Positions 39,530-50,215 of a stretch of 64,000 bases of DNA are shown piece by piece; position 1 is the first letter of the stretch; each line of letters starts with the position of its first letter. The notes beneath the pieces are model-generated. The model was not told where the DNA came from and made no database searches. It saw only the letters and a program-made list of their open reading frames with translations. The translations under genes were made by a program, and so were the position numbers. The stretch comes from Thiobacillus sp. (lineage in GTDB: Bacteria > Pseudomonadota > Gammaproteobacteria > Burkholderiales > Thiobacillaceae). The stretch is taken from NCBI GenBank assembly GCA_016124745.1, contig WGNC01000007.1, forward strand, positions 1 to 64,000. The letters run 5' to 3'.

Positions 39530-39583
39530 TTCCCTGGTGCGCTTTGGTTTGGCGCATCCAAGTCAGCCAACGTTTGCGGCTGT

Positions 39584-40603
39584 ATGAGATACATCACCGT
39601 CGCCATTGATGTCATGGGGGGCGACCACGGCCCTCATGTCACGGTCCCGGCGGCGATTCGGTGCCTTGCACGCTACCCCGACCTCAATGTGATTTTGGTC
39701 GGGTCGCAGGACATCATCGCCGCTGAGCTCAAGGCACATCGTGCCGAGTCCGGCCCACGTCTCATCGTGCGACACGCCAGTCAGGTGGTGGCGATGGACG
39801 AGGCGCCCGCATTGGCGCTGCGCGGCAAAAAAGACTCCTCCATGCGCGTCGCCATCGACCTCGTCAAATCCGGCGAGGCCGATGCCTGTGTGTCGGCGGG
39901 CAATACCGGCGCCTTGATGGCGACAGCGCGATTCGTCCTGAAAACCCTGCCCGGAATCGACCGTCCGGCGATTGCCGGCGTGATGCCCACGATCAAGGGC
40001 CACGCGCTGATGCTGGACATGGGCGCCAACGTCGACTGCACGGCCGAGCATCTGCTGCAGTTCGGCATCATGGGCGCGATGCTGGTGTCAGCCGTGGAAC
40101 ACAAGTCAAACCCAAGCGTGGGCCTGCTGAATATCGGCGAAGAGGACATCAAGGGCAGCGACATGGTGAAGCAGGCCGCCGATTTGCTGCGTAAGAGCCA
40201 TCTGAATTACTACGGCAACGTCGAAGGCAACGATATTTTCAAGGGCACCACCGATGTGGTGGTATGCGATGGCTTCGTCGGCAACGTCACGCTGAAGGCG
40301 TCCGAAGGGCTCGCCAAGATGATTGCCACCACGATTCGTACCGAGTTCAAGCGCAACTGGTTGACGCGACTTTCCGGCCTGGCGGCTTTGCCGGTGTTGA
40401 ACGCTTTCAAGCGCCGGCTCGACCCGCGCCGCTACAATGGCGCCACGCTGCTGGGTCTCAAGGGCGTCGTGGTGAAAAGCCATGGTTCGGCCGACCGCTT
40501 TGCGTTCGAGCACGCGATCGAAACCGCCAGCGATGAAGTCCGCAACAACGTGCTGAAGCGCATCACCGACCAGATCCAACTCCAGCAACGGGTGGCCGCT
40601 TGA
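39584..40603 (+). CDS. plsX: phosphate acyltransferase PlsX
   Basis: The enzyme makes acyl-phosphate from acyl-ACP for phospholipid synthesis. It has 339 aa, with the N-terminal [26 protein letters not shown] and [16 protein letters not shown] motifs. It is a peripheral membrane enzyme. Its stop overlaps the TTG start of fabH, so acyl-phosphate and fatty-acid initiation enzymes are produced together. Confidence 0.96.
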   Translation: MRYITVAIDVMGGDHGPHVTVPAAIRCLARYPDLNVILVGSQDIIAAELKAHRAESGPRLIVRHASQVVAMDEAPALALRGKKDSSMRVAIDLVKSGEADACVSAGNTGALMATARFVLKTLPGIDRPAIAGVMPTIKGHALMLDMGANVDCTAEHLLQFGIMGAMLVSAVEHKSNPSVGLLNIGEEDIKGSDMVKQAADLLRKSHLNYYGNVEGNDIFKGTTDVVVCDGFVGNVTLKASEGLAKMIATTIRTEFKRNWLTRLSGLAALPVLNAFKRRLDPRRYNGATLLGLKGVVVKSHGSADRFAFEHAIETASDEVRNNVLKRITDQIQLQQRVAA

Positions 40604-41559
40604 TCTATTCCCGCATTCTTGGCACCGGCAGCTACCTGCCTGCCCGCATCCTGACCAACGCTGATCTCGAGAAACTGGTCGAGACGAACGATCAATGGAT
40701 CGTCGAGCGCACCGGGATCCGCGAACGTCATATCGCCGCTGAAGGCGAGTTCACCAGTGATCTCGCTACCTGGGCGGCGCGGGCAGCGCTCGACGTGGCC
40801 GGGCTGGCAGTCGACGACATCGACCTGCTGCTGGTCGCCACCACCACCCCGGATCTGGTTTTTCCCAGCACCGCCTGCATCGTGCAGTCCAAGCTCGGAA
40901 TGACCAACGGCAAGCCGGCATTCGACCTGCAGGCCGTATGCAGCGGCTTTGTCTACGCGTTGTCGGTTGCCGACCAGTTCATCAAGACCGGAGCCGCCAA
41001 ACACGTGCTGGTGATCGGCGCCGAAACCCTGTCGCGCATTACCGACTGGGCGGACCGCGGCAACTGCATTTTGTGGGGGGACGGTGCGGGCGCGGTGGTG
41101 CTGGGCGCTTCCAGCAAGCCCGGCATCATCGCCACGCATATCCACGCGGATGGCCGCCACAAGGAGCTGCTGCGCACCACCACGGGCGCCTCGACCGGTA
41201 TGAAGGAGCCTGCACTGATGCGGATGGAAGGCAATGCCGTATTCAAGATGGCGGTCAATACGCTCGACCGTATCGTCGACGAAACGCTGGAAGCCAACGG
41301 TTTGCAGAAGTCCGACATCGACTGGCTGGTACCGCATCAGGCCAACATCCGCATCATTTCCGCTACTGCGAAAAAACTTGGCATGAGCATGGATAACGTC
41401 GTGACCACCGTGGCGGGCCATGGCAACACCTCGGCCGCGTCGGTGCCGTTGGCGTTCGACGTGGCGGTACGCGACGGCCGCATCCAGCGCGGTCAGACGG
41501 TGCTCATGGAAGCCTTTGGCGGCGGCTTCACCTGGGGCTCCGCGCTTCTCAAGTACTAA
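40600..41559 (+). CDS. fabH: 3-oxoacyl-ACP synthase III (KAS III)
   Basis: The enzyme condenses acetyl-CoA with malonyl-ACP to begin fatty-acid synthesis; 319 aa. The catalytic triad is visible: Cys in [11 protein letters not shown], His in VPHQANIRI and Asn in [10 protein letters not shown]. The start is TTG 40600, overlapping the plsX stop as TTGA, a rare start that probably lowers and couples translation. Confidence 0.96.
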   Translation: MIYSRILGTGSYLPARILTNADLEKLVETNDQWIVERTGIRERHIAAEGEFTSDLATWAARAALDVAGLAVDDIDLLLVATTTPDLVFPSTACIVQSKLGMTNGKPAFDLQAVCSGFVYALSVADQFIKTGAAKHVLVIGAETLSRITDWADRGNCILWGDGAGAVVLGASSKPGIIATHIHADGRHKELLRTTTGASTGMKEPALMRMEGNAVFKMAVNTLDRIVDETLEANGLQKSDIDWLVPHQANIRIISATAKKLGMSMDNVVTTVAGHGNTSAASVPLAFDVAVRDGRIQRGQTVLMEAFGGGFTWGSALLKY

Positions 41560-41572
41560 TGAGAGAAATGTA

Positions 41573-41653
41573 ATGAAACTGGCTTTCGTTTTTAGCTCTG
41601 GCATGACGCCCGCTGAGCGGGCATTGGCCTTCACTGAACACTCGTTGGAATGA
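41573..41653 (+). CDS. 26-aa ORF mimicking the FabD N-terminus
   Basis: The ORF encodes MKLAFVFSSGMTPAERALAFTEHSLE. Its first residues repeat the FabD start (MKFAFVFPG) with matching but diverged codons, and its TGA overlaps the fabD ATG at 41650. It also contains a GCCCGC-TGA-GCGGGC hairpin (41608-41622). It has only a weak purine-rich box upstream. It may be a coupling leader peptide or the scar of a partial duplication of the fabD start. Confidence 0.4.
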   Translation: MKLAFVFSSGMTPAERALAFTEHSLE

Positions 41654-42579
41654 CGATGAAATTTGCATTCGTGTTTCCGGGGCAGGGCTCGCAATCGGTT
41701 GGCATGATGCAGGGCTGGGGCGCTCGTGACGAAGTGCGTTCCACCTTCGCCGAAGCCTCCGATGCGCTCGGTCAGGATCTTTGGGCACTCGTCACCGATG
41801 GTCCGGCGGATCAGCTCAATCTGACGGTCAATACCCAGCCCGCCATGCTGGCGGCTGATATCGCCGTCTGGCGCGTATGGCAGGCAGCAGGCGGCACAGC
41901 GCCGACTCTGCTGGCGGGGCATAGTCTGGGTGAATACGCGGCACTGGTCGCCGCGGCTGCCTTGAACTTCGCCGATGCGATCAAGCTGGTGCGCTACCGC
42001 GCCGATGCGATGCAGGCAGCCGTACCGGAAGGCGTCGGTGCGATGGCGGCGATTCTCGGCCTGGATGACGATACGGTGCGCGCTGTCTGCGCCGACGCGG
42101 CCGCGGGCGAAGTGGTCGAGGCGGTCAACCTGAACTCACCCGGACAGGTCGTCATTGCCGGCAACAAGGCGGCAGTCGAGCGTGCCATGGTGCTGGCGAA
42201 GGAACGGGGTGCCAAGCGCGCCTTGCCATTGCCGGTCAGCGTGCCGTCGCATTCGTCGCTGATGCTGCCTGCCGCCGAAAAGCTGCTGGCACACCTGCAG
42301 AGCATCACGATCGCTGCGCCAGCGATCCCGGTGCTGCACAACGCGGACGTCCAAAGCCATGCCGAGCCCGATGCGATTCGTGCCGCGCTGGCGAAGCAGT
42401 TGCACATGCCGGTACGCTGGGTCGAGACCGTGCAGGCCTTGAAAGCCGCAGGCATGGACCGCGTGATCGAATGTGGCCCCGGCAAGGTGCTGGCAGGCCT
42501 TAACAAGCGCATCGACGACAGCTTGCCTGCGCTGGCACTGGTCGATGAAGCCAGCCTGTTGGCCGCCCTCAATCAATAA
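41650..42579 (+). CDS. fabD: malonyl-CoA:ACP transacylase
   Basis: The enzyme transfers malonyl from CoA to ACP; 309 aa. It shows FVFPGQGSQ, the nucleophile GHSLGEYAALVAA, and the histidine in VSVPSHSSLM. Starts at 41650 and 41656 (MTMKF) are both possible; the first overlaps the small upstream ORF. It is followed 12 bp later by fabG. Confidence 0.96.
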   Translation: MTMKFAFVFPGQGSQSVGMMQGWGARDEVRSTFAEASDALGQDLWALVTDGPADQLNLTVNTQPAMLAADIAVWRVWQAAGGTAPTLLAGHSLGEYAALVAAAALNFADAIKLVRYRADAMQAAVPEGVGAMAAILGLDDDTVRAVCADAAAGEVVEAVNLNSPGQVVIAGNKAAVERAMVLAKERGAKRALPLPVSVPSHSSLMLPAAEKLLAHLQSITIAAPAIPVLHNADVQSHAEPDAIRAALAKQLHMPVRWVETVQALKAAGMDRVIECGPGKVLAGLNKRIDDSLPALALVDEASLLAALNQ

Positions 42580-42591
42580 GGAGACGACGAT

Positions 42592-43332
42592 ATGCTGCAA
42601 GGAAAAATCGCGCTAGTCACTGGCGCCAGTCGCGGAATCGGCCAGGCGATTGCGCTGGCGCTTGGTCAGGCGGGTGCAACCGTGGTTGGCACCGCCACCA
42701 GCGACAAGGGTGCGCAGGCAATCGGTGATTACCTTGCCGCAGCCAACCTTCAGGGTGGTGGCATGAAGCTCGATGTCACCGACGCAGCCGAGGTCGATGC
42801 TGTCATCGCCGCGATCAGCGTGCAGTTCGGCGACATCGGCATCCTGGTCAACAATGCCGGCATCACCCGTGACAACCTGCTGATGCGGATGAAGGACGAG
42901 GAGTGGGACGACATCCTGGCGACCAACCTGACATCTGTGTTCAGGCTGTCGCGCGCAGTGTTGCGCACGATGATGAAGGCGCGCAGCGGACGCATCATTT
43001 CCATTGCATCGGTGGTGGGGGCGATGGGCAACGCCGGGCAGACCAATTACAGTGCCGCCAAGGCTGGCATCATGGGTTTCACCAAGTCGCTGGCACGCGA
43101 AGTCGGCAGTCGCAACATCACCGTCAACTGCGTGGCGCCGGGGTTCATCGACACCGACATGACGCGTGCGCTGCCGGACGCGCAGCGCCAGGCGCTGCTG
43201 GACCACATTCCGCTACGACGGCTGGGCTCTGTGGAAGATATCGCGCAGGCCGTCGCATTCCTGGCGTCGCCGTCTGCGGGCTATATTTCCGGTACCACCC
43301 TGCATGTCAACGGGGGCATGTACATGGCGTGA
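42592..43332 (+). CDS. fabG: 3-oxoacyl-ACP reductase
   Basis: The enzyme is an NADPH-dependent short-chain reductase of 246 aa in the fatty-acid elongation cycle. It shows the cofactor loop TGASRGIGQ, NNAG, and active-site Ser and YSAAKAG, with GFIDTDMT typical of FabG. It has AAGGAGACGACGAT-ATG upstream. It is part of the continuous fab run. Confidence 0.96.
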   Translation: MLQGKIALVTGASRGIGQAIALALGQAGATVVGTATSDKGAQAIGDYLAAANLQGGGMKLDVTDAAEVDAVIAAISVQFGDIGILVNNAGITRDNLLMRMKDEEWDDILATNLTSVFRLSRAVLRTMMKARSGRIISIASVVGAMGNAGQTNYSAAKAGIMGFTKSLAREVGSRNITVNCVAPGFIDTDMTRALPDAQRQALLDHIPLRRLGSVEDIAQAVAFLASPSAGYISGTTLHVNGGMYMA

Positions 43333-43419
43333 CCGCCACTGAAAGTTTGGTAAAATCGTCCGGTTTCAATTTTCGTGGCTTCAAATTTGTTGAAGCCTTA
43401 TTTCAAGAGAGGATCAGTA

Positions 43420-43653
43420 ATGGATAACGTACAGCGTGTAATTAAAGTCGTCGCCGAGCAACTGGGCGTCAACGAGGCAGACATCAAGAACGAGTCTTCC
43501 TTCGTCGGCGACCTGGGCGCGGACTCGCTCGATACGGTTGAACTGGTGATGGCGCTGGAAGAAGAATTCGGCTGCGAAATCCCCGACGAAGACGCGGAAA
43601 AGATCACCACCGTCCAACAGGCGATCGATTACGTCAACAGTCATTCGAGCTGA
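43420..43653 (+). CDS. acpP: acyl carrier protein
   Basis: This is the carrier of growing acyl chains; 77 aa and acidic. The phosphopantetheine serine lies in [19 protein letters not shown] 43420 gives the standard MDNVQRV start; the track ORF's longer start is false. It has its own 87-bp upstream gap, which may hold an extra promoter as ACP is needed in large amounts. Confidence 0.97.
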   Translation: MDNVQRVIKVVAEQLGVNEADIKNESSFVGDLGADSLDTVELVMALEEEFGCEIPDEDAEKITTVQQAIDYVNSHSS

Positions 43654-43667
43654 TCGTTCACCCTGCC

Positions 43668-43855
43668 ATTGATTCGGCCCGACGATGACTGCTCTGAACA
43701 AGGCCACGCAGATCATCGTGCAGCATCGGGCTCGCAGAGCCGAATCAATAGGGCGCTGTTTCCATGTTTGCTGATTCGGAACGTGCGGCGCTCGCATCGA
43801 GCGGGCGGAATGCATCCCACCCGTTACCCCATTTCCTGTCGTGCCGAATCAATAA
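43668..43855. repeat. four TTGATTCGGC-type elements in the acpP-fabF spacer
   Basis: ATTGATTCGGC (43668-43678, plus), GCCGAATCAATA (43739-43750, minus sense), CTGATTCGGA (43771-43780, partial plus) and GCCGAATCAATAA (43843-43855, minus sense) alternate in orientation. They can pair as two successive hairpins in the 215-nt untranslated gap, the second ending just before the fabF ribosome-binding site. A role in differential expression of acpP and fabF is possible. Confidence 0.6.
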
Positions 43856-43868
43856 AGAGGACTGACCT

Positions 43869-45101
43869 TTGTCCAAACGTCGCGTCGTCGTCACCGGCCT
43901 CGGGATCATTTCCCCGGTCGGCAACACCATCCCCGAAGCCTGGGACAACCTGGTCGCCGGTCGCACCGGAATTGCCCGGATTACCCGTTTCGATCCGGGA
44001 CCTTTCGCCTCGCAGATGGCAGGCGAGGTCAAGAACTTCGATGTCGAGCAATACCTCAACGCGAAAGAGGCGCGCCGCATGGATGTCTTCATCCAGTTTG
44101 GCATGGCTGCCGGTATTCAGGCCATGCGCGATTCCGGCATCGAGGTTACCGAGGCCAACGCCGAGCGCATCGGCATCAACATCGGCTCCGGAATCGGCGG
44201 CCTGCCGCTGATCGAGGAAACCCACACCCTGCTGATGGAGTCGGGGCCGAGGAAGATTTCTCCCTTTTTCATCCCCGGATCCATCATCAACATGATTTCC
44301 GGCAATCTTTCCATCATGTATGGAATCAAAGGGCCCAACCTGGCAGTCGTGACGGCCTGCACCACCGGCCTGCACGCCGTTGGCCTGTCGGCCCGCATGA
44401 TTGCCTACGGCGACGCCGACGTGATGGTCGCGGGCGGCGCCGAGTGTGCGACATCCCCGCTGGGCGTGGGCGGATTTTCCGCTGCGCGGGCGCTGTCCAC
44501 GCGCAACGAAGACCCGGCGACCGCCAGCCGTCCATGGGACAAGGATCGCGACGGCTTCGTGTTGGGTGAGGGTGCCGGGGTGCTGGTGCTCGAAGAATAC
44601 GAGCATGCCATCAAGCGCGGCGCCAAGATCTACGCCGAGGTTTCGGGCTTCGGCATGAGTGGTGACGCTTACCACATGACGGCGCCGAGCACCGATGGTC
44701 CGCGGCGGTCGATGCTGAACGCCATGCGCGATGCAGGCGTGAATCCAGACCAGCTGAATTACGTCAACGCGCATGGCACGTCGACGCCACTTGGCGACAA
44801 GAACGAAACCGATGCGATCAAGCTGGCGTTGGGTGATGCGGCCTACAAGACGGTGGTCAACTCGACCAAGTCGATGACCGGTCACCTGCTGGGGGGGGCC
44901 GGCGGCGTGGAATCGGTGTTCACCGTGCTGGCGGTGCATCATCAGGTGTCGCCACCCACCATCAATATCTTCACCCAGGATCCGGAGTGCGATCTTGATT
45001 ATTGCGCGAATACGGCGCGCGACATGAGGATCGAGTATGCGCTGAAGAACAACTTCGGGTTCGGCGGCACCAACGGTTCGCTGCTCTTCAAGCGCGTCTG
45101 A
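43869..45101 (+). CDS. fabF: beta-ketoacyl-ACP synthase II
   Basis: The enzyme elongates acyl-ACP; 410 aa. It shows the Cys nucleophile in [10 protein letters not shown] and histidines in [11 protein letters not shown] and [13 protein letters not shown]. The start is TTG 43869 after AAAGAGG, giving [17 protein letters not shown]8 run inside the His-region codons (about 44891-44898) is in frame. Confidence 0.96.
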   Translation: MSKRRVVVTGLGIISPVGNTIPEAWDNLVAGRTGIARITRFDPGPFASQMAGEVKNFDVEQYLNAKEARRMDVFIQFGMAAGIQAMRDSGIEVTEANAERIGINIGSGIGGLPLIEETHTLLMESGPRKISPFFIPGSIINMISGNLSIMYGIKGPNLAVVTACTTGLHAVGLSARMIAYGDADVMVAGGAECATSPLGVGGFSAARALSTRNEDPATASRPWDKDRDGFVLGEGAGVLVLEEYEHAIKRGAKIYAEVSGFGMSGDAYHMTAPSTDGPRRSMLNAMRDAGVNPDQLNYVNAHGTSTPLGDKNETDAIKLALGDAAYKTVVNSTKSMTGHLLGGAGGVESVFTVLAVHHQVSPPTINIFTQDPECDLDYCANTARDMRIEYALKNNFGFGGTNGSLLFKRV

Positions 45102-45125
45102 CCTTGGCTGCGGACCGCCTTGAGC

Positions 45126-46436
45126 ATGCTGGAAATCCAGGAATGGCCCCAGCGGCCTGATCTGGCCCGGCTTCAGGCGTCCAATCCGCAGCGCTATCCC
45201 GGCCTTTTCCTCAGCAGTGGCGACAGCGGTTGGGATGTGTTGTTCGCCTTCCCGCAGGACACCACGCGCATCACGGTAGCCACAGGCCTCTCCGGGCTGC
45301 AGGGGCATCCGGCGATGCAGTTGCGTCCGTTCGCAGCGTCCCGATCCGATAATGATCTGCCTTTCGTCGGCGGCTGGCTGTGCGCGTTTGCATACGAACT
45401 GGGCGGCTTGTTCGAGCCCAGTGCTGGACTGGCAGAGGATGCCGATTTTCCCCTGGCATGGCTGATCCGTATTCCCGCCGCGATACTTTGCGAGCGTCGC
45501 AGCGGGCGCTGCGTACTGGTCGCCGAGCCCGGACACAAGGCACTGCTCGCAGCCATGGCGCACGATCTGGCGCAGGGCTTGCCGCCCATTCTGGCCTTGC
45601 CGGAGCAAGCAGTCCTGCATGAGGACGACCCGGCCGCATTTTTGTCCGGCGTCGCGCGGATTCAGGAATACATTCGTGCCGGAGATGTATTCCAGGTCAA
45701 CTTGTCGCGGGGATGGCGGGCCGAATTCACGCAGCCGCTCAATCCTGCCTCGTTGCTTTCCCGGTTGATGCAAATGAACCCCGCACCGTTTTCCGCGCTG
45801 CTGCAGATGGAAGGGTGGGCGATCGTGAGTTCGTCGCCCGAAAGGCTGGTACGGCTTGGACGGGAGGGACTGCTCGAAACGCGTCCGATAGCCGGCACTC
45901 ATCCCAGGAGCGAGGATGCGGCGGAAGATGCTGCGTTGCGAACGCGCCTGCAGGCCCACCCCAAGGAGCGTGCCGAACACATCATGCTGGTCGACCTTGA
46001 GCGCAACGACCTCGGCCGGGTATGCGAACCCGGCAGCGTGAAGGTGGCGGCCTTGATGGAAATCGCCAGCTATCGCCACGTGCATCACATCGAATCCACC
46101 GTCTGCGGAAAATTGCGCCAGGACATGCAGATACTGGATGTTCTGCGGGCCGTCTTTCCCGGCGGTACCATCACCGGCTGTCCCAAGGTGCGCACCATGC
46201 AGATCATTCATGAACTGGAGCAGACGCCACGCCGCAGCTATACGGGTAGCGTCGGCTACATCAATCAGGACGGCAGCTTCGATTTCAATATTCTGATCCG
46301 CAGCTTCCTGTTGCGCGGACGCGAGTTGGTCTTCCGCGCCGGTGCCGGCATCGTGGCCGATTCCATCCCGCAACGTGAGCTCGATGAAACGCGCGCCAAG
46401 GCCCGGGGCCTGTTGCGCGCCCTGGAATCCGCATGA
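45126..46436 (+). CDS. pabB: aminodeoxychorismate synthase component I
   Basis: The enzyme converts chorismate to aminodeoxychorismate for folate; 436 aa. The chorismate-binding domain has SSPERLVRLGREGLLETRPIAGT, DLERNDLGRVC and PGGTITGCPKVRTMQIIHELE. I use ATG 45126; the track's TTG 45120 is also possible. The glutamine amidotransferase partner (PabA) is not here. It overlaps the lyase gene by 4 bp. Confidence 0.9.
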   Translation: MLEIQEWPQRPDLARLQASNPQRYPGLFLSSGDSGWDVLFAFPQDTTRITVATGLSGLQGHPAMQLRPFAASRSDNDLPFVGGWLCAFAYELGGLFEPSAGLAEDADFPLAWLIRIPAAILCERRSGRCVLVAEPGHKALLAAMAHDLAQGLPPILALPEQAVLHEDDPAAFLSGVARIQEYIRAGDVFQVNLSRGWRAEFTQPLNPASLLSRLMQMNPAPFSALLQMEGWAIVSSSPERLVRLGREGLLETRPIAGTHPRSEDAAEDAALRTRLQAHPKERAEHIMLVDLERNDLGRVCEPGSVKVAALMEIASYRHVHHIESTVCGKLRQDMQILDVLRAVFPGGTITGCPKVRTMQIIHELEQTPRRSYTGSVGYINQDGSFDFNILIRSFLLRGRELVFRAGAGIVADSIPQRELDETRAKARGLLRALESA

Positions 46437-47242
46437 TCCTCGTCAACGGCCACGCTGCGGAAACCGTGAATGCGCTGGATCGCGGGCTCGCCTATGGCGA
46501 TGGCGTGTTCCGCACCTTGCGCACGCACTCGGGACAACCGCTGTGGTGGGCGGATCATTACGCCAAGCTCGCTTCGGACTGCAACGCGTTGGCGCTGGAC
46601 TGTCCGGATAGCACACCGTTGCAGGCCGAAGTCCGCCGGGTCGCGGAGGCCGGGCAGGGGGTCGCCAAAATCATGCTTACGCGCGGGCCCGCCGCGCGCG
46701 GCTATGCGCTTCCTGCGGCAGGGAATTGCACCCGCATTGTGCTGTCGACGCCGCTGCCGCCACATGCCTGTTCCGACGCGCCATCCGACATCACGGCGCG
46801 CTGGTGCACGCTGCGTCTGGCGCGCCAGCCGCGACTGGCGGGGATCAAGCACCTTAACCGGCTGGAGAATGTGCTGGCGCGCGCGGAGTGGGACGACCCG
46901 GCGATCTTCGAGGGGATCTTGTGTGACGACAGCGGATGGCTGGTAAGCGGCGTGATGAGCAATCTGTTCTGGGTCAGGCAGGACGAATTGTTCACCCCCG
47001 ACCTCAGTGATTGCGGGGTGGCAGGCGTGGCGCGAGACCGGCTGCTGCGTGTGGCAGCACGCCTCGGGATCAGAAGTCACATCGGGCAGTTTCGGTCAGA
47101 CGCTATACTCGCAGCCGACGAGATCATGATCTGCAACAGCGTGATCGGCGTGCGCCGGGTGGCCAGGCTGGATGACGTGACATGGTCGCCCACAGGCTGG
47201 ACGACCACTTTTAACCAAGCATTGTATGAAGATCTGGATTAA
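46433..47242 (+). CDS. pabC: aminodeoxychorismate lyase
   Basis: The enzyme is a class IV PLP enzyme of 269 aa that releases pyruvate to give para-aminobenzoate. DRGLAYGDGVFRTLRTH and the lysine-containing GIKHLNRLENVLARAEW are clear, as is the VSGVMSNLFW loop. It is translated with pabB and overlaps mltG by 17 bp, a common proteobacterial layout. Confidence 0.93.
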   Translation: MILVNGHAAETVNALDRGLAYGDGVFRTLRTHSGQPLWWADHYAKLASDCNALALDCPDSTPLQAEVRRVAEAGQGVAKIMLTRGPAARGYALPAAGNCTRIVLSTPLPPHACSDAPSDITARWCTLRLARQPRLAGIKHLNRLENVLARAEWDDPAIFEGILCDDSGWLVSGVMSNLFWVRQDELFTPDLSDCGVAGVARDRLLRVAARLGIRSHIGQFRSDAILAADEIMICNSVIGVRRVARLDDVTWSPTGWTTTFNQALYEDLD

Positions 47243-48215
47243 GCGAACGCTCCTGCTCGCCGGCCTGCTGGGGCTAATGGCTGCAGGCTGGCTGGCCTGG
47301 TATGCCACGCAGCCCCTGCATTACGAGCCGCTGCCGAGAACGATCAACGTTGAACCGGGTACGCATTTGCGCAGCCTCAGCACATTGCTGGAACGAGAGG
47401 GCATCATTGGCAACGCGCGTGTCTTCTGGTTGCTTGGCCGCCTGCTGGGCAAGGCCGGGACGCTGAAGGTCGGCGTGTATACGCTCGACAAGCCGATGAC
47501 GCCGCTGGAACTCTACGCCAAGATCCAGCGCGGCGAGGTCACGACAGCCACCGTGAAGTTCATCGAGGGAAAGAACTGGCGTGAGGTGCGTGCAGTGCTG
47601 GCTGCACAACCCCTGCTGAAGAACGACAGCGCCGGCATGAACGATGCCGAACTGATGCAGGCCATCGGTGCAGACGAAGCCCATCCGGAAGGCCTGCTGT
47701 TTCCCGACACTTATTTCTACGCGCCGCATACGTCCGACCTCGAGGTGCTGCGTCGCGCCTATCGCCTGCAGCACGAAAAACTCATGGCCGCCTGGGAATC
47801 GCGCGCCCCGGGCTTGCCATACCAAAGTCCCTATGAGGCACTGATCATGGCTTCGATCGTGGAAAAGGAAACCGGTGTGGCTTCCGAGCGTCCGCAAATT
47901 GCCGGCGTTTTCATCAACCGGCTCAAGCGGGGCATGCGCCTGCAAACCGATCCCACCGTGATTTACGGATTGGGCGAGCGCTTCGATGGCAACCTGCGCA
48001 AGGTCGATCTGCAGACTGACTCACCCTATAACACCTATACGCGTGCCGGGCTGCCGCCCACGCCGATCGCGATGCCGAGCGAGGCGGCGATCCAGGCGGC
48101 TCTCAATCCTGCCAATACGGATGCACTGTATTTCGTCGCAAGCGGCAACGGCACCCATGTCTTTTCCAGCAATCTCGATGCGCACAACCGCGCGGTGAAT
48201 CGTTACCAGCGATGA
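47226..48215 (+). CDS. mltG: endolytic murein transglycosylase MltG
   Basis: The protein is a membrane-anchored enzyme of 329 aa that cuts nascent glycan strands. One N-terminal helix ([19 protein letters not shown]) is followed by a LysM-like part and the YceG domain with the catalytic glutamate in [16 protein letters not shown] and [22 protein letters not shown]. It overlaps tmk by 4 bp. Confidence 0.95.
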   Translation: MKIWIKRTLLLAGLLGLMAAGWLAWYATQPLHYEPLPRTINVEPGTHLRSLSTLLEREGIIGNARVFWLLGRLLGKAGTLKVGVYTLDKPMTPLELYAKIQRGEVTTATVKFIEGKNWREVRAVLAAQPLLKNDSAGMNDAELMQAIGADEAHPEGLLFPDTYFYAPHTSDLEVLRRAYRLQHEKLMAAWESRAPGLPYQSPYEALIMASIVEKETGVASERPQIAGVFINRLKRGMRLQTDPTVIYGLGERFDGNLRKVDLQTDSPYNTYTRAGLPPTPIAMPSEAAIQAALNPANTDALYFVASGNGTHVFSSNLDAHNRAVNRYQR

Positions 48216-48823
48216 TCTCAGGCAAATTCATTACCCTCGAAGGCGTCGATGGTGCCGGAAAAAGTACGCACCTGGGCTTTGTCGCCGAGTGGCTGCGGCA
48301 ACGGGGCAGGGAGGTCGTCGTGACCCGCGAGCCCGGAGGCACGCCGCTCGGCGAAACCTTGCGCGAGTTGCTGCTGCATCGCGACATGGATGCCGACACC
48401 GAACTGCTGCTGATGTTTGCAGCGCGGCAGGCCCACCTGGCCGAACTGATTCTGCCCGCACTCACCCGTGGCGCGTGGGTGGTGTCCGACCGTTTCACCG
48501 ATGCCAGCTATGCCTATCAGTGCGGCGGTCGCGGCATCGAGGTGGCGCGTATCGCCGCGCTGGAAGCCTGGGTACAGCGCGGTTTCACGCCCGATCTCAC
48601 CCTGTTGTTCGATGTGCCGCCTGAAGTGGCCGAAGCGCGCCGCTCGGCTGCACGTGCCGCAGACCGCTTCGAGCGCGAAGCCGACAGCTTCTTCGGCCGC
48701 GTGCGCAATGCCTATCTTGATCGGGCACGCGCCGAGCCGGACCGCATTCGGGTGCTGGATGCACGCCACAGCATCGCGGAACTGCAGGGCGAAATCAGCC
48801 AGCTGTTGCAGGCATTGACATGA
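48212..48823 (+). CDS. tmk: thymidylate kinase
   Basis: The enzyme phosphorylates dTMP; 203 aa. It has P-loop [17 protein letters not shown](F/Y) in [13 protein letters not shown], and the LID region [14 protein letters not shown]. The 4-bp overlaps on each side show translational coupling with mltG and holB. Confidence 0.96.
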   Translation: MISGKFITLEGVDGAGKSTHLGFVAEWLRQRGREVVVTREPGGTPLGETLRELLLHRDMDADTELLLMFAARQAHLAELILPALTRGAWVVSDRFTDASYAYQCGGRGIEVARIAALEAWVQRGFTPDLTLLFDVPPEVAEARRSAARAADRFEREADSFFGRVRNAYLDRARAEPDRIRVLDARHSIAELQGEISQLLQALT

Positions 48824-49803
48824 CCGCGCCCTATCCCTGGCTGGAAGCATCGTGGCAACGTCTGCTCGCAACCCGGCCACGGCCCGCGCAGGCCTTGCTG
48901 CTGGCAGGCCCGCGCGGGGTCGGCAAGGGCGCACTGGCGCTGGCATGGGCGCAGGCCTTGCTGTGCGAAGCGCCCCTGCCTGACGGTGCCTCATGCGGCA
49001 GTTGTGCCGCCTGCCACTGGTTCGGCACCGGTGCGCACCCGGATTTTCGGCTGATCACCCTGCAGGAAAAAACTGGCAAGGAAGGCGAAACCAGAATGGC
49101 GGTCGCCATCGAGGTCGAGCAGGCGCGCGAAGCCGTCGACTACGTCCAGTTGTCGACCTATCGGGCGGGTTATCGCGTGGTACTGCTGAATCCGGCGGAC
49201 AGCCTCAATCTGGCGGCTGCCAACGCCCTGTTAAAGGTGCTCGAGGAACCGCCGTTAAAGACGGTGTTCGTATTGGTTTCAGATCAGCCGCGTCGACTGC
49301 TGCCCACCATACGTAGCCGCTGTACGCGACTCGATATTGGTCTGCCGCCGACCGATGTCGCGAAGCAGTGGCTGGACAGCCAGCAGCTTGAGGATGCCGT
49401 GACCTTGCTGGCCTTGTCCGGTGGCGCGCCGTTGGATGCCCTGAAGTGGGCTGATGACGCCGAATTGAATGAGCGTCGTAGCGTGCTAGAGGGTCTGGCG
49501 AGCGCGGGAGAGATTGATCCGGTTACGTTGGCCGAACGCTGGAAGACGATCGGGATCCAGACCTGGCACACCGTCGCCTACAAGTGGCTGGGGGATTTGC
49601 TGGCGGTAAAATTGAAAGGCAGCGTGCGTTTCAACCATGATTTTGCCGATGTGCTGAAGCAGTTGGGAACGCGAGCGGATTTGCCCAGATTGCTGGCACT
49701 GGTTAAGAATCACGCTGATGCTGGCCGCACGCTGATGCATCCGCTCAACCGGTCTTTGCAGCAGCAGGCCTGGTTGATTGAATATCGGCATTTGTTTGAT
49801 TGA
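48820..49803 (+). CDS. holB: DNA polymerase III subunit delta prime
   Basis: This is a clamp-loader subunit of 327 aa. It has a modified P-loop [16 protein letters not shown], a zinc module ([19 protein letters not shown]), and [13 protein letters not shown] with SRCTRLD as sensor segments. It loads the beta clamp with DnaX and HolA encoded elsewhere. Confidence 0.93.
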   Translation: MTAPYPWLEASWQRLLATRPRPAQALLLAGPRGVGKGALALAWAQALLCEAPLPDGASCGSCAACHWFGTGAHPDFRLITLQEKTGKEGETRMAVAIEVEQAREAVDYVQLSTYRAGYRVVLLNPADSLNLAAANALLKVLEEPPLKTVFVLVSDQPRRLLPTIRSRCTRLDIGLPPTDVAKQWLDSQQLEDAVTLLALSGGAPLDALKWADDAELNERRSVLEGLASAGEIDPVTLAERWKTIGIQTWHTVAYKWLGDLLAVKLKGSVRFNHDFADVLKQLGTRADLPRLLALVKNHADAGRTLMHPLNRSLQQQAWLIEYRHLFD

Positions 49804-49815
49804 TGAGAAACGACC

Positions 49816-50187
49816 ATGAACGCAGTAGCCCATGACGCAACCGGTGCCGTACGCCCAGGCGTGCTTTCCTTGTCGATCAAGGAGAAGTCGGCGCTTTTCG
49901 CCGCCTACATGCCCTTCATCAAGGGCGGCGGACTGTTCATCCCCACCAATAAAAGCTACAAGATGGGCGAGGAAGTGTTCATGCTGCTGACCCTGATGGA
50001 TGATCCATCCAAGCTGCCGGTTTCCGGCAAGGTGGTGTGGGTGACGCCGGACGGCTCGCACGGGGGGCGGATTCAGGGGGTAGGCGTGCAGTTCGCTTTC
50101 AACGAGAGCGGCAAGGCGGCCCAAAACAAGATTGAAGGTTTGCTCGGCGGTTCGTTAAAATCGGTGCGTCCGACACATACCATGTAG
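49816..50187 (+). CDS. pilZ: PilZ domain protein (type IV pilus type)
   Basis: The protein is 123 aa. The fold phrases GVLSLSIKEKSALFAAYMPF and VSGKVVWVTPDG match the PilZ protein of type IV pilus assembly. The canonical c-di-GMP motif RxxxR is not visible, as in the founding PilZ, which works through PilB/FimX contacts rather than by binding c-di-GMP. It is conserved behind holB. Confidence 0.85.
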   Translation: MNAVAHDATGAVRPGVLSLSIKEKSALFAAYMPFIKGGGLFIPTNKSYKMGEEVFMLLTLMDDPSKLPVSGKVVWVTPDGSHGGRIQGVGVQFAFNESGKAAQNKIEGLLGGSLKSVRPTHTM

Positions 50188-50215
50188 CGCCGCCATGCGG
50201 TGCACCGCTCACCGC

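Noticed and set aside
44891-44898. G8 run inside fabF considered as a phase-variable tract
   Set aside because: It encodes the conserved glycine stretch of the active-site region (LLGGAGG) and is explained by codon choice in a required gene.
43824-46373. 849-aa minus-strand ORF over fabF and pabB
   Set aside because: Antisense to two intact, recognised enzymes.
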